59,403 nt of DNA, from the NCBI RefSeq assembly GCF_000444135.1, contig NZ_ATDK01000055.1:1-59403 (forward strand), written 5' to 3'. How positions within the stretch are numbered: position 1 is the stretch's first letter; every line of letters begins with the position of its first letter. The DNA is from Pseudomonas avellanae BPIC 631 (GTDB lineage Bacteria > Pseudomonadota > Gammaproteobacteria > Pseudomonadales > Pseudomonadaceae). Shown here in pieces: positions 8,320 through 17,331 of this stretch. The position numbers and the translations under genes are program-made. The notes below the pieces were generated by a model, which saw only the letters and a list, made by a program, of their open reading frames with translations, made no database searches and was not told where the DNA came from.

Positions 8320-9663
8320 CTAATGAATGGCCTCGTTGCCCAATACCTTCTTCATGAGCAGATGCGCGAGCCAGCAGGCACAAAAGGCCACTACGGTGTT
8401 GCCCAGCAACTGCCCGAGCATCACCCCGACACTGCCAAATGCCTGTGCGCCATACCACACGAAAGGCACCGTTCCCAAGCTGGCGCGCAGCCAGCCGAAC
8501 AGCGTTACGTACATCGGGCGACCCATGCTGAGGAAAATGGAAGTGGCAATGAACTGCAACCCGATCAGGGTCCAGAGAAAACCGCCCCATCGACAGAATG
8601 CGGAGAAAACAATCAGGCCTTCGCCGGACACATGGAACAGCCTGGCCAACGGCTCGGCCAGCAGAATCAGCAACAACGAGGTGGCCGCGCCATAACAGAT
8701 CAACAAACCGTAGGTTGCTTTTACGGCGTGCGATACGCGGGTGGTGTTCATTGCGCCAAGGTTTTGTCCCAATATCGGAATCAGCGCACCGGGCAAGGCA
8801 AACACCACGCAAAACGCCACCTGAATGACCCTGTCGATCACCCCGATGGCCGTCAGTGCCTGAGCCCCGAACGGCGCCATCGCCGCCATTACGTAGGCCA
8901 TGCCCACCGGAGTCGCCAGGTTGCCGATCACCGCGGGCACAGCGGTTCGGCTGATGGTGCTGATGTCACCTGACAGGTGCGTCAGGCTGACTCCAGAGGT
9001 CAGACGGGCGACTCGGTGGACGTAATAAAACCCAAGACATGCCGACACCAGGCTCGATACCACATAGGCGATCCCGGCACCGACCAGGCCCAGATCGAAC
9101 ACGACGATAAGCAGCGGATCCGCAATGGCGACGGCGGCAGTCGAGGTCAGCAGTATCCACATCGCCTGTTTACCGAAGCCTGCGCTGCGCAGGATCTGCA
9201 CGCATAACAATTCGACGGCTACCAGCACCGAGGCCGGAAGGGTCAGCCACAGGTACTCCCGCGCCGCAGTGAAGCTATTGCCCTCGCCGCCCAGCATACG
9301 GATGGCTGGATCAAGCACTACCAGCTCGAGCGCAGCGCCACATACGGTGGCAAAGATGCCCAGCAGCAAGCCGATGCTGGCGAGTCGTCTGGCTTGATCC
9401 GGCGCAGCGCTGCCCAGACTTCTCGACACGGCGGTGGAGACCGCCACGGCGATGCCGAGAATCATTGAAATGAGGAAAAACATCAGCGTTTTGGCCACCG
9501 CGAAGGCGGCCAGCAAACTGTCGTCACGCAGCATTGCGATGTAGACCACCGTCAGCACTTCGATCAGAAAGACCGATAACAGGCTGGTCGCACTGGTGCC
9601 GGTCATGAACACGACATGCCGCAACACCGAGCCCTCGGTGAAGACTGCTTTGGTAACCGCCAT
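8320..9663 (-). CDS. matE: MATE-family efflux transporter
   Basis: A 447-residue protein with about twelve hydrophobic segments in two similar halves, typical of MATE antiporters that expel organic compounds using Na+ or H+ gradients. ATG 9663 was chosen because GAGAAGG stands just upstream; the frame stays open for 21 further codons without a ribosome site. In P. syringae this gene is syntenic with and upstream of iaaL; in strain DC3000 both belong to the HrpL regulon and contribute to virulence in tomato. The exported compound is unproven; an IAA derivative or plant metabolite is plausible. A hrp-box-like promoter lies 85 bases upstream. Confidence 0.92.
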   Translation of the reverse strand: MAVTKAVFTEGSVLRHVVFMTGTSATSLLSVFLIEVLTVVYIAMLRDDSLLAAFAVAKTLMFFLISMILGIAVAVSTAVSRSLGSAAPDQARRLASIGLLLGIFATVCGAALELVVLDPAIRMLGGEGNSFTAAREYLWLTLPASVLVAVELLCVQILRSAGFGKQAMWILLTSTAAVAIADPLLIVVFDLGLVGAGIAYVVSSLVSACLGFYYVHRVARLTSGVSLTHLSGDISTISRTAVPAVIGNLATPVGMAYVMAAMAPFGAQALTAIGVIDRVIQVAFCVVFALPGALIPILGQNLGAMNTTRVSHAVKATYGLLICYGAATSLLLILLAEPLARLFHVSGEGLIVFSAFCRWGGFLWTLIGLQFIATSIFLSMGRPMYVTLFGWLRASLGTVPFVWYGAQAFGSVGVMLGQLLGNTVVAFCACWLAHLLMKKVLGNEAIH

Positions 9664-9747
9664 TGACCCTTCTCTTCCCGTTGAACGCCATCGCCGATTT
9701 TCAGATGAGCATCGGCAGTGCAGCACCCTGGACTATTGAGCGCTCAC

Positions 9748-9775
9748 TGAGTGACCGAAACAACGTTGCAGTTCC
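9748..9775 (-). promoter_or_regulatory. Candidate hrp box for matE
   Basis: On the - strand GGAACT (9775-9770), a 15-base spacer and TCACTCA (9754-9748). This differs from GGAACC-N15/16-CCACNNA at one position in each half, with correct spacing, 85 bases from the matE start. The matE promoter is reported to be HrpL-controlled and conserved only in the pv. tomato-type genomospecies, so this site also carries lineage information. Confidence 0.65.
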
Positions 9776-9809
9776 GGAAAGTTTACGGGCAAGGGCTACC
9801 GCACAACGA

Positions 9810-9832
9810 AAAAGCGCCCCGAAAGGCGCTTT
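9810..9832 (-). terminator. Rho-independent terminator of the oprD-type gene
   Basis: An eight-base stem (AAAGCGCC / GGCGCTTT) with a six-base loop. On the - strand the second arm runs into a five-T tract. It lies 33 bases after the porin stop codon and separates the porin from the matE promoter. Confidence 0.8.
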
Positions 9833-9864
9833 GATTGATGCTGCTGATGAAGCGTGATGCGCAG

Positions 9865-11190
9865 TCAGAGCACGCTCAACGGGTACTCCATAATCACCCT
9901 TACTTCATCCAGATCCGATTCAAACGCTGTAGCGCGGGTATTGGCCTGGCGAACGCGCAGGGACAGGTCTTTCAACGAGCCGGTCTGCACGATGTATTTG
10001 GCTTCGATGTTGCGCTCCCAGCGTTTCTGATCGGTCAGCGGGTTGCCTTGCGCGTCGCGGCGCATGTAGGTGCTGTTGGCGTTGGAGTAGTCGGCGTCGG
10101 TGCCCTTGCCGTAGCGGGTCATGAATGACAGGCCGGGGACGCCATAGGTGGACATGTCGAGGTTATAGGTGACCATCCACGAGCGCTCTTTGGGAGAGTT
10201 GAAGTCGCTGTACTGGATGGAGTTGGCCAGGTAGATGGAGTCGGACTGCCTGAGGTAATCGAAATCGTCATCGCCCTGGTTGCGCTGGTGCGAGAGCGAC
10301 AGGGTGTGTGCGCCGTATTGCAGGGCGACTTTTGCACTCCAGATATCGTTGTCGAATTCGCCGAGCAGCTTTTTGCCTTCGTCGGTGGCGTTGTAATAGT
10401 TCAGGCTGCTGGTCAGCGACATCTCATCGGAGAGTGGCAGGACGTAAGACGCCGAAGCGTATTTCTGATCCCAGGCGTCTTTGAGTCGGCTGGTGTAGAG
10501 CCCAAGGCTCAGCCTGTCGGTGGCCTGATAGTCACCGCCGAAGTAAGCAACCCACGGAGAGTCCACCGCACCGCCGTAGAACGTGACGAAACCGTCGCGC
10601 ATGTTGCTGGAAACCGGCTGACTCATGGAGTGCAGACGGCCGCCTTGCAGGGTCAGGCCCTTGAAGCTGTTATTGATCGCCGTGACACCGCGAAAGCTTT
10701 CCGGCAGCAGGCGAGAGTCGCCGAAAGCAACCACGGGCGTGGACGGGAAAACATCACCTACGTTCACGACGGTGTCGAAAGCCCTGGCTTTCAGCGAGCC
10801 GCCGACTTTGGTGTATTCGTCACGGGCGCGGCCTTCCCCATCGACCGGCAGCACGTCGAACGCGCTGCGCCCGCCGTTGCGTCCGTCACCGGTATCGAGC
10901 TTGATGCCGATCATGGCAAAGGCATCGACGCCAACGCCGAACGTGCCTTGGGTAAAACCGGACTGGAATCGCCCGATGATGCCGTGCGCCCACGCTTCGG
11001 AATAACCATTGCCGGTAGGGCTGGACTCGCCGTTGCGGTGGTCACGGTTCATGTAGAAGTTGCGGTTGAGTACGGTCAGCGTGCTGCCTTCGATGAAGCC
11101 TTCTTTCTGCTCTTCGGCGAATACGGCAGCCGGTGCGACACCTGCGAGTGTCGAACACAGGGCCAGTGAAAGTGTTTTAAGTTGAGTCAT
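9865..11190 (-). CDS. OprD-family outer-membrane porin
   Basis: A 441-residue precursor from ATG 11190, with GGAG six bases upstream and a signal peptide ending at VFA-EE. The frame continues upstream, but the added residues would precede the signal. The mature protein has the OprD pattern: an acidic N-terminus (EGFIEGSTLTVLNRNFYMNRD), alternating amphipathic strands with RNGGRSAFDVLPVD and GGRLHSMSQP motifs, and a C-terminal strand that ends in hydrophobic residues. OprD porins are 18-strand barrels that admit amino acids, peptides or aromatic acids. The substrate of this paralogue cannot be assigned. No transporter for a matching solute is adjacent. Confidence 0.9.
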   Translation of the reverse strand: MTQLKTLSLALCSTLAGVAPAAVFAEEQKEGFIEGSTLTVLNRNFYMNRDHRNGESSPTGNGYSEAWAHGIIGRFQSGFTQGTFGVGVDAFAMIGIKLDTGDGRNGGRSAFDVLPVDGEGRARDEYTKVGGSLKARAFDTVVNVGDVFPSTPVVAFGDSRLLPESFRGVTAINNSFKGLTLQGGRLHSMSQPVSSNMRDGFVTFYGGAVDSPWVAYFGGDYQATDRLSLGLYTSRLKDAWDQKYASASYVLPLSDEMSLTSSLNYYNATDEGKKLLGEFDNDIWSAKVALQYGAHTLSLSHQRNQGDDDFDYLRQSDSIYLANSIQYSDFNSPKERSWMVTYNLDMSTYGVPGLSFMTRYGKGTDADYSNANSTYMRRDAQGNPLTDQKRWERNIEAKYIVQTGSLKDLSLRVRQANTRATAFESDLDEVRVIMEYPLSVL

Positions 11191-11403
11191 GTGCGCTCCG
11201 TCTGATCGGCAGATTGTTATAAACATGTCGGCCTGGCTATTTTTATAAACCCGAGCGCTGCCAGTGAGGCACAATCTTGAAGTGGCGAAGATAACGCCAA
11301 GGTGACAGCCAGATTACAAATAGGTAATGAAGCGCACGGCGGCGTGTGTTTATTCAATAAAATGAAACATGATTTGACCACTGCAACCAGACATTCAGGA
11401 TTG

Positions 11404-11575
11404 GACGCGAAGCGTCGCACGATAGTTGGGGTTATCGTTCCTCACGCTCCGGCGTGGGAATGCCGTGGGTGACGCTCTGCGTCACAAATCTGCGTCGCGC
11501 CGCCTATTCAAGATCGGACGCGGAGCGTCCAGAACGGCATGCGACGCAGAGCGTCGCACGATAGTTAAGCCGCGT
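11404..11575. repeat. REP-like modular hairpin array
   Basis: The non-coding stretch 11191-11619 holds the porin promoter region and this array. Short hairpin modules of the form GACGC-nn-AGCGTC alternate with linkers that resemble GGAACGATAG and GAACGGCAT. Related modules recur at 28320-28450 and 59318-59403. Each module is a near-perfect palindrome. No coding frame of note is present. Confidence 0.75.
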
Positions 11576-11619
11576 TGTGCGTACCGCTGAGCGTGGGGGC
11601 GATGGCCCGTGGCGGGAAT

Positions 11620-11645
11620 AAAAAAAGCGCCCCGAAGGACGCTTA
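11620..11645 (-). terminator. Terminator of the small exported protein gene
   Basis: On the - strand an imperfect stem (AAGCGTCC / GGGGCGCTT) around a short loop is followed by a seven-T tract. It lies about 80 bases past the stop of the gene at 11724-11942. Confidence 0.65.
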
Positions 11646-11723
11646 AAGATTCGCCCCGTCCAAAGGAGCAGGGAGCTGCTACAAAGGGCGAATAGGGGTG
11701 CAGCGGGTCGGGCAGCAAAGGCA

Positions 11724-11942
11724 TCAGCCTTCGGACTTGGTCGACCGCTCGGCCTTGGCGTTGTCATCTGTGTTGACGTACTGCTCGGCCTTATTGCTGC
11801 TGTTCTGTTCCTTGAAACGCAATTCCTGCGCCAGACGCATTTTGTCAGCGGCGATGCTTGCGTACTCGTTACCGTCGTCGGCGAAGGCTGCAGTGGCGGA
11901 CAAGGCAGCTACGGCGAAGACCATCGACTTGATCAGTTTCAT
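11724..11942 (-). CDS. Small exported protein (PtrA N-domain-like)
   Basis: A 72-residue protein made of a signal peptide (MKLIKSMVFAVAALSATAAFA, cut before DDG) and a charged, hydrophilic tail of about 50 residues. Three tandem ATGs occur at 11948, 11945 and 11942; the last is preferred because AAGAGG then sits about eight bases upstream. Pseudomonads carry many such small proteins with nearly the same leader, some annotated as PtrA N-terminal-domain proteins and often linked to metal-responsive operons. No metal gene is adjacent here, and the function is unknown. Confidence 0.72.
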   Translation of the reverse strand: MKLIKSMVFAVAALSATAAFADDGNEYASIAADKMRLAQELRFKEQNSSNKAEQYVNTDDNAKAERSTKSEG

Positions 11943-12164
11943 CATCATTACCTCTTGGGTGTGTAAGGGGTTCCTTAAAAGCGCGGTGCTCGTCAGGGAT
12001 GAAACAAGATTACGCCGCGATAGCTAACAGGAAGGTGAGCAGAGAATGACAATACTGTTAGAAAGCTGACATTTACCAGATTACAGATTTGTAATGTTTC
12101 AGCCACTTTCTGGTTAGCACGCACTTGTTAAGGTTAAGCCACATTCAAACGGAGACAAAAGAAA

Positions 12165-12494
12165 ATGCGCACCGCCAAATCGTTGTTACTTGCTCTGGCT
12201 ATCCTTTCGCCACTGAGTGCTTTCGCTTACACCACTGATGAAGTCAAAGCCACTACCGTGATTAAAGAGCACCAGGCCAGCGTACAGAAGTACGCCGCTA
12301 TTCATAACAAGCCGATGCCTGAGATCAAGGAATACAAGTACGGAATGAAGCTGGACGTTGCCAAGGTCATTCGCAAATCCCCGGATCTGCAGACCTGTAG
12401 CGTGATGCCCAAGCTGATGACCTACGAGGACTCCAAAGGCAAGCTGAACACCGTGCAGTATCAGATCCTGAGCGGGTGCAGAAACAGCCAATGA
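12165..12494 (+). CDS. DUF2790 exported protein
   Basis: A 109-residue protein with a signal peptide cut near AFA-YT. The mature part has the DUF2790 signature: YKYGMKLDVAKVI, then CSVMPKLMTYEDSKGKLNTVQYQILSGC, including two conserved cysteines that could form a disulfide. The family is small, periplasmic, restricted mainly to Pseudomonas and of unknown function. GGAGA lies about ten bases before the ATG. A strong terminator follows, so it is transcribed alone. Confidence 0.85.
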   Translation: MRTAKSLLLALAILSPLSAFAYTTDEVKATTVIKEHQASVQKYAAIHNKPMPEIKEYKYGMKLDVAKVIRKSPDLQTCSVMPKLMTYEDSKGKLNTVQYQILSGCRNSQ

Positions 12495-12534
12495 TTCTGA
12501 ACCTGCCAGGGAGGCCACCCACCGTTACATCCCC

Positions 12535-12569
12535 CGTCAGCCCGGACCGCCGTCCGGACTGACGTTTTT
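12535..12569 (+). terminator. Terminator after the DUF2790 gene
   Basis: A long stem (CGTCAG..CGGAC / GTCCG..CTGACG) with a short loop, followed by a T5 run. The remaining 200 bases to the antiporter gene show no further gene. Confidence 0.85.
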
Positions 12570-12768
12570 ATTTCTCGCTCTTATTTCCTCCGTTTACAGC
12601 CCGCCTGACCGATATTTCCCGCCCCGTCTGCAACATCACCGTCTTTGCGTGGTCAACGCAAACCCTGCTGTGTCGTATCGCCATGTGCCTGGACATCGGT
12701 CCGGTCCATCAAACACAGGCTCGGTTACGGTGATCGAGAAACTGCAATTACGGATTTTGGAATAACGG

Positions 12769-14028
12769 ATGCTTGAGCTCGCTGCTGGTTTTATCTGCCT
12801 CACTGCGCTGCTGACCTATGTGAATTATCGTTTCATCGGTCTGCCCCCCACCATCGGCGTAATGGTCACTGCGTTGATGTTTTCATTGCTGCTGCAAGGG
12901 CTGAGCTTTCTGGGCTATCCCGGCCTGGAAGATCGCGTCCAGCAGTTGATCGGCCAGATCGACTTCGGCGATTTGCTGATGAACTGGATGCTGTCGTTCC
13001 TGCTGTTCGCCGGGGCGCTGCACGTCAACCTCGCCGACCTGAAGAGCTATCGCTGGCCCATCGGCCTGCTGGCGACGTTTGGTGTGTTGATTGCCACCAC
13101 CGTCATCGGCGCGCTGGCTTACTGGATCTTCGCCTTGTTCGGCTGGCACGTCAGCCCGCTGTACTGCCTGCTGTTCGGCGCGCTGATCTCGCCCACCGAC
13201 CCGATTGCGGTGCTCGGCGTGTTGCGGACCGCCAATGCGTCCAAGCCGCTGAAAACCACCATCGTCGGTGAATCGTTATTCAACGACGGCACGGCGGTTG
13301 TGGTGTTCACCGTGTTGCTGGGCATTGCACAACTGGGCGAGACGCCCACGGTTGGCGAAACCGCGCTGTTGTTTGTTCACGAAGCGGTGGGCGGTGTGCT
13401 GTTCGGCGGGCTGATCGGCTACGCCGTATACCTGATGATCAAGAGCATCGAGCAGTACCAGATCGAGGTCATGCTGACCCTCGCGCTGGTGATCGGCGGT
13501 TCGGCGATGGCTTCGGAGCTGCATGTGTCCGGCCCTATCGCGATGGTCGTGGCCGGGCTGATCATCGGCAATCTGGGGCGCAATCTGGCGATGAACGACA
13601 TGACCCGTCGCTACATGGACGGCTTCTGGGAGTTGCTGGATGACATGCTCAATGCGTTGCTGTTTGCGCTGATCGGCATGGAGCTGTTGCTGCTGCCGTT
13701 CTCGTGGCAGCACTTGATTGCCGCCAGCCTGTTGGCCGTGGCGATTCTGCTCTCGCGCTTTGTCACCGTGGCCCCGGCCATTCTGCTGCTGCGTCGCTGG
13801 CGCAAGGTGCCGCACGGCACCATCCGCATTCTGACCTGGGGCGGTTTGCGCGGCGGCGTCTCGGTAGCGCTGGCGCTGGCCCTGCCCAACGGGCCGGAAC
13901 GCGACTTGCTGTTGAGCATCACCTACATCGTGGTGCTGCTGTCGATCCTCTTTCAGGGCCTGACCATCGGCAAGCTGGTGAATGCAGTCACCCGCGCGCC
14001 ACAGGCCAAAGAGCCGGCAGAGCATTGA
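12769..14028 (+). CDS. CPA1-family Na+/H+ antiporter
   Basis: A 419-residue membrane protein with about twelve hydrophobic segments. The cation-site sequence GESLFNDGTAVVVF carries the ND pair of electroneutral CPA1 exchangers, preceded by GALISPTDPIAVLGVL; a later GGLRGGVSVALALALP block is also typical. It should exchange cytoplasmic Na+ (or K+) for protons in pH and salt homeostasis. GGAAT lies six bases before ATG 12769. It ends one base before the stop of the convergent araC-type pseudogene and has no operon partner. Confidence 0.88.
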   Translation: MLELAAGFICLTALLTYVNYRFIGLPPTIGVMVTALMFSLLLQGLSFLGYPGLEDRVQQLIGQIDFGDLLMNWMLSFLLFAGALHVNLADLKSYRWPIGLLATFGVLIATTVIGALAYWIFALFGWHVSPLYCLLFGALISPTDPIAVLGVLRTANASKPLKTTIVGESLFNDGTAVVVFTVLLGIAQLGETPTVGETALLFVHEAVGGVLFGGLIGYAVYLMIKSIEQYQIEVMLTLALVIGGSAMASELHVSGPIAMVVAGLIIGNLGRNLAMNDMTRRYMDGFWELLDDMLNALLFALIGMELLLLPFSWQHLIAASLLAVAILLSRFVTVAPAILLLRRWRKVPHGTIRILTWGGLRGGVSVALALALPNGPERDLLLSITYIVVLLSILFQGLTIGKLVNAVTRAPQAKEPAEH

Positions 14029-14921
14029 TCAGGCCAGTGCAGCGGCGCGCCGGTATTCACTGGGCGTCTGCTGCATTTCCACGCGAAAGTGCCGGTTGAA
14101 GTTGGACAAGTTGGCGTAACCGACTTCAAAGCAGATGTCTGACACCGACATCTCGCTTTGCAGCAACAACCGGCAGGCCCGCTGGACCCGCAGTTTGCGC
14201 CAATGAAACAGTGGCCGGTGGTGCGCTTGAAAAAGCGTGAAAAGCCCGGATCACTCATGTCCAGCCGTTGCGCGATGACCGACAGGCGTATATCGCTGGT
14301 CAATTCGGTCAGCAGATAATCGAACGCCTTGTTGATCCGCTCGGAACTGCGCGCATCCAGCGTCGGCGCATAACAGGCGCTGGCCAGCAGGTGAGCGTCC
14401 TGCGTGGGCGCTTTCATCAGGGTGTTGACCAGTTGCAGGAACAGAATCAACCGCTCCACCCCCTGGGCCGGGCCAATCTGCTCAAGCAGTTGCGCCGCCT
14501 GCACCGCCGTTTTGCCGGTGAACTCCAACCCCCGACGCGCCTGCTCGAAGAGACGCTGCAAGTCACCCACTTCCGGCAAGGTGCCACGCAGCGCCAGCAA
14601 CGCCGCGCCATCGAACTGCAACACCACGTCACGCCCGGCCAGGTGCTCACCGGGGGCCAGATCGCCGATCCAGTCGTGGGGCAGATCGGGACCGATCAGC
14701 GCCACATGACCGGCACCGAACTCACCGATGTAATCACCGGCCACCAGCCTGCCGCTGCCTTGACGGATCAGGTGGATTTCAAATTCGGGATGGTGGTTCC
14801 AGCGCGCCAGCGAGTAGGGATAGTCGTGTTCATACCAGCGAAAGCAGTGGTCGGGCTGCGGGAGGATAACCTCAAGCTCGGCGGGACGCTGCTCGAACAA
14901 GGCAGCTCGGCTGTCAGGCAT
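14029..14921 (-). pseudogene. AraC-family activator, frameshifted (polyol operon regulator)
   Basis: The first 240 residues are a normal AraC-type regulator: a cupin-like sensor (WNHHPEFEIHLIRQGSGRLVAGDYIGEF) and the first helix-turn-helix (LSVIAQRLDMSDPGFSRFFKRTTGHCFI). At about 14200-14206 the frame is lost: after HCFI the sequence resumes one frame over as WRKLRVQRACRLLL...VGYANLSNFNRHFRVEMQQTPSEYRRAAALA, ending at TGA 14029. A four-base loss removing the codon between I and W (usually D), or a one-base loss, would explain it. The first frame runs on to 13953 as nonsense. Position next to a polyol-binding protein suggests an MtlR-type activator. A sequencing error is possible, but a second frameshift nearby supports real decay. 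Confidence 0.82.
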
Positions 14922-15012
14922 GGATTGCGCCTTTTATCGTTATGAATGCTCTGTGGACGCACAAACATACGCCCTCCCGTTCGCCCAGTGCTAGCTCGTG
15001 ATGAAACCTGCG

Positions 15013-15067
15013 CTGATACTTTTTTGCTTTCAGACCGCCGGGCAGGCGTCGGTTAAAAAAGTATCAG
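15013..15067. promoter_or_regulatory. Inverted repeat, candidate operator of the polyol operon
   Basis: Two perfect 13-base inverted arms, CTGATACTTTTTT (15013-15025) and AAAAAAGTATCAG (15055-15067), 29 bases apart, in the spacer between the divergent araC-type gene and the binding-protein gene. The outer edge lies 136 bases before the binding-protein ATG, where an AraC-type activator would bind. The arms could also form a weak transcript hairpin. Confidence 0.5.
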
Positions 15068-15202
15068 TCGAGCGTTGCTGCTGCGTTTGTTCACCCGCGC
15101 GCAGGCTGCTGTAATCGGCTCGTCCACCAGGGCCGCTCAGCCGTGGTCAACAACAAAAACAATAGCTCCCGCCGAACAAGGCGCGGAGTGGAGAGCACTA
15201 CG

Positions 15203-16519
15203 ATGAACATCCACAAAGCGCTTTGCCTGTCCGCAGGTGTGTCTGTCGCCCTCATCAGCCTTGCCAGTCAAGCCGTCGAAACCGTGACCATTGCCACCGT
15301 GAACAACGGCGACATGATCCGCATGCAACGCCTGTCGAAGATCTTCGAACAGCAGCATCCTGATATCAAACTCAACTGGGTGGTGCTGGAAGAGAACGTT
15401 TTGCGCCAGCGCCTGACCACCGACATTGCCACCCAGGGTGGCCAGTTCGACGTGCTGACCATCGGCACCTACGAAACCCCGCTGTGGGGCGCCAAGCAGT
15501 GGCTGGAGCCGATCACCGGCCTTGCTCCGGAATACGACCTGGAAGACATCTTTCCCTCGGTGCGTCAGGGCCTGTCGGTCAAAAACACTCTCTACGCCCT
15601 GCCGTTTTATGGCGAAAGCACGATCACCTATTACCGCACCGACCTGTTCAAGCAAGCGGGCCTGAGCATGCCGGAGCGCCCGACCTGGACGCAGTTGGGC
15701 GAGTTCGCGGCAAAGCTTCATCAGCCTGACAAGGGCGTTTACGGCATGTGCCTGCGTGGCAAGGCGGGTTGGGGTGAGAACATCGCGCTGCTCAGCACCA
15801 TGGCCAATGCGTTCGGCGCGCGCTGGTTCGATGAGCAATGGAAACCCGAGCTGAACAGCCCGGAATGGGCCAACGCAGCGAACTTTTACGTCAACACCCT
15901 GAAAAACTATGGCCCACCGGGCGTATCGAGCAACGGCTTCAACGAAACCCTCGCGCTGTTCAACAGCGGTAAATGCGCCTTGTGGGTGGACGCCAGCGTG
16001 GCCGGCTCTTTCACCACCGACAAGGAACAGAGCAAGGTAGTCGACAGCGTCGGCTTTGCGCCTGCGCCGGTTGAAGTGACCGACAAAGGTTCTTCATGGC
16101 TTTACGCCTGGTCGCTGGCGATACCGGCCACCTCCAGGCACAAGGATGCGGCCAAGGCGTTCATTACCTGGGCGACGTCCAAAGCGTATATCCAGTTGGT
16201 CGCCGAGAAAGACGGCATCACCAATGTGCCGCCTGGCACCCGGACCTCCACCTACAGCGAGGCCTACCTCAAGGCTGCGCCGTTCGCCAAGGTCACGTTG
16301 CAGATGATGCAGCACGCCGACCCTGCGCAACCTTCAGCCAAGCCGGTGCCTTACGTCGGTATCCAGTACGTGACCATTCCGGAGTTCCAGGCCATCGGCA
16401 CCTCGGTCGGCAAGCTGTTCTCGGCCGCTGTGACCGGGCAGACCACCACCGAACAAGCCCTCACTGCCGCACAGGCCGTCACCGAACGCGAGATGAAACG
16501 CGCCGGTTATCCAAAGTAA
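15203..16519 (+). CDS. Sorbitol/mannitol ABC transporter solute-binding protein
   Basis: A 438-residue precursor from ATG 15203 (GGAG nine bases upstream) with a signal peptide cut near SQA-VE. The family-1 binding-protein pattern (IATVNNGDMIRMQRLSKIFEQQHPDIKLNWVVLEENVLRQRL, LPFYGESTITYYRTDLF, SWLYAWSLAIPATS) matches MtlE/SmoE proteins, which capture sorbitol or mannitol in the periplasm. The reading frame is intact. The expected permease and ATPase genes (mtlFGK type) do not follow: only 39 bases separate it from a frameshifted dehydrogenase. Without partners it cannot drive uptake here unless the missing genes lie elsewhere. Confidence 0.88.
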   Translation: MNIHKALCLSAGVSVALISLASQAVETVTIATVNNGDMIRMQRLSKIFEQQHPDIKLNWVVLEENVLRQRLTTDIATQGGQFDVLTIGTYETPLWGAKQWLEPITGLAPEYDLEDIFPSVRQGLSVKNTLYALPFYGESTITYYRTDLFKQAGLSMPERPTWTQLGEFAAKLHQPDKGVYGMCLRGKAGWGENIALLSTMANAFGARWFDEQWKPELNSPEWANAANFYVNTLKNYGPPGVSSNGFNETLALFNSGKCALWVDASVAGSFTTDKEQSKVVDSVGFAPAPVEVTDKGSSWLYAWSLAIPATSRHKDAAKAFITWATSKAYIQLVAEKDGITNVPPGTRTSTYSEAYLKAAPFAKVTLQMMQHADPAQPSAKPVPYVGIQYVTIPEFQAIGTSVGKLFSAAVTGQTTTEQALTAAQAVTEREMKRAGYPK

Positions 16520-16558
16520 ACCGGCAGCTCTCACACTTATTGGACGGATGATGAACCC

Positions 16559-17331
16559 ATGAAACGACTTGAAGGAAAAAGCGCGCTGATCACCGGATCG
16601 GCGCGGGGCATCGGGCGGTCTTTTGCGCAGGCTTACATTCGCGAAGGGCCAGCGTGGCCATTGCCGATATCAATCTTGAGCGTGCACAGGCCACGGCAAC
16701 CGAACTGGGGCCGAACGCTTATGCGGTCAGCATGGATGTGACGGATCAGGCGTCCATCGATCAGGCCATCGCGGCCGTGGTCACGCAGACCGGCAAGCTG
16801 GATATCCTGATCAACAACGCGGCGCTGTTCGATCTTGCGCCGATTGTGGGTATCACGCGTGACAGCTACGAACGGCTGTTTTCGATCAATGTCGCGGGTA
16901 CGCTGTTCACCTTGCAGGCAGCGGCAAAGCAGATGATTGCTCAGGGCCACGGCGGCAAGATCATCAACATGGCCAGCCAGGCAGGCCGCCGTGGTGAAGC
17001 GTTGGTGGCGGTGTATTGCGCGACCAAGGCTGCGGTGATCAGCCTGACGCAATCGGCCGGGCTGGACCTCATCAGGCACGGTATCAATGTGAATGCCATC
17101 GCTCCTGGCGTGGTCGATGGCGAGCACTGGGATGGCGTGGACGCGATGTTCGCCCGCTATGAAAAACGCCCGCTGGGCGAGAAGAAAAAACTGGTCGGCG
17201 AGCAGGTGCCCTATGGGCGCATGGGCACGGCGGATGACCTGACCGGCATGGCAATCTTTCTGGCCTCGGCCGACAGTGAATACGTAGTGGCACAAACCTA
17301 TAACGTCGATGGTGGCAACTGGATGTGCTGA
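16559..17331 (+). pseudogene. Short-chain dehydrogenase (sorbitol dehydrogenase type), frameshifted
   Basis: The N-terminus MKRLEGKSALITGSARGIGR with the GxxxGxG NAD-binding motif reads from ATG 16559. Around 16646-16650 (...REGP) one base appears lost, and the gene resumes in another frame as VAIADINLERAQATATELG through to TGA 17331. That second part holds NNAA, the catalytic S...YCATK triad and the C-terminal GGNWMC. The whole matches a SmoS-like L-iditol/sorbitol 2-dehydrogenase of about 257 residues. A GTG at 16654 could start the second part, but the product would lack the cofactor loop. It lies directly after the orphan binding-protein gene. Confidence 0.85.
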
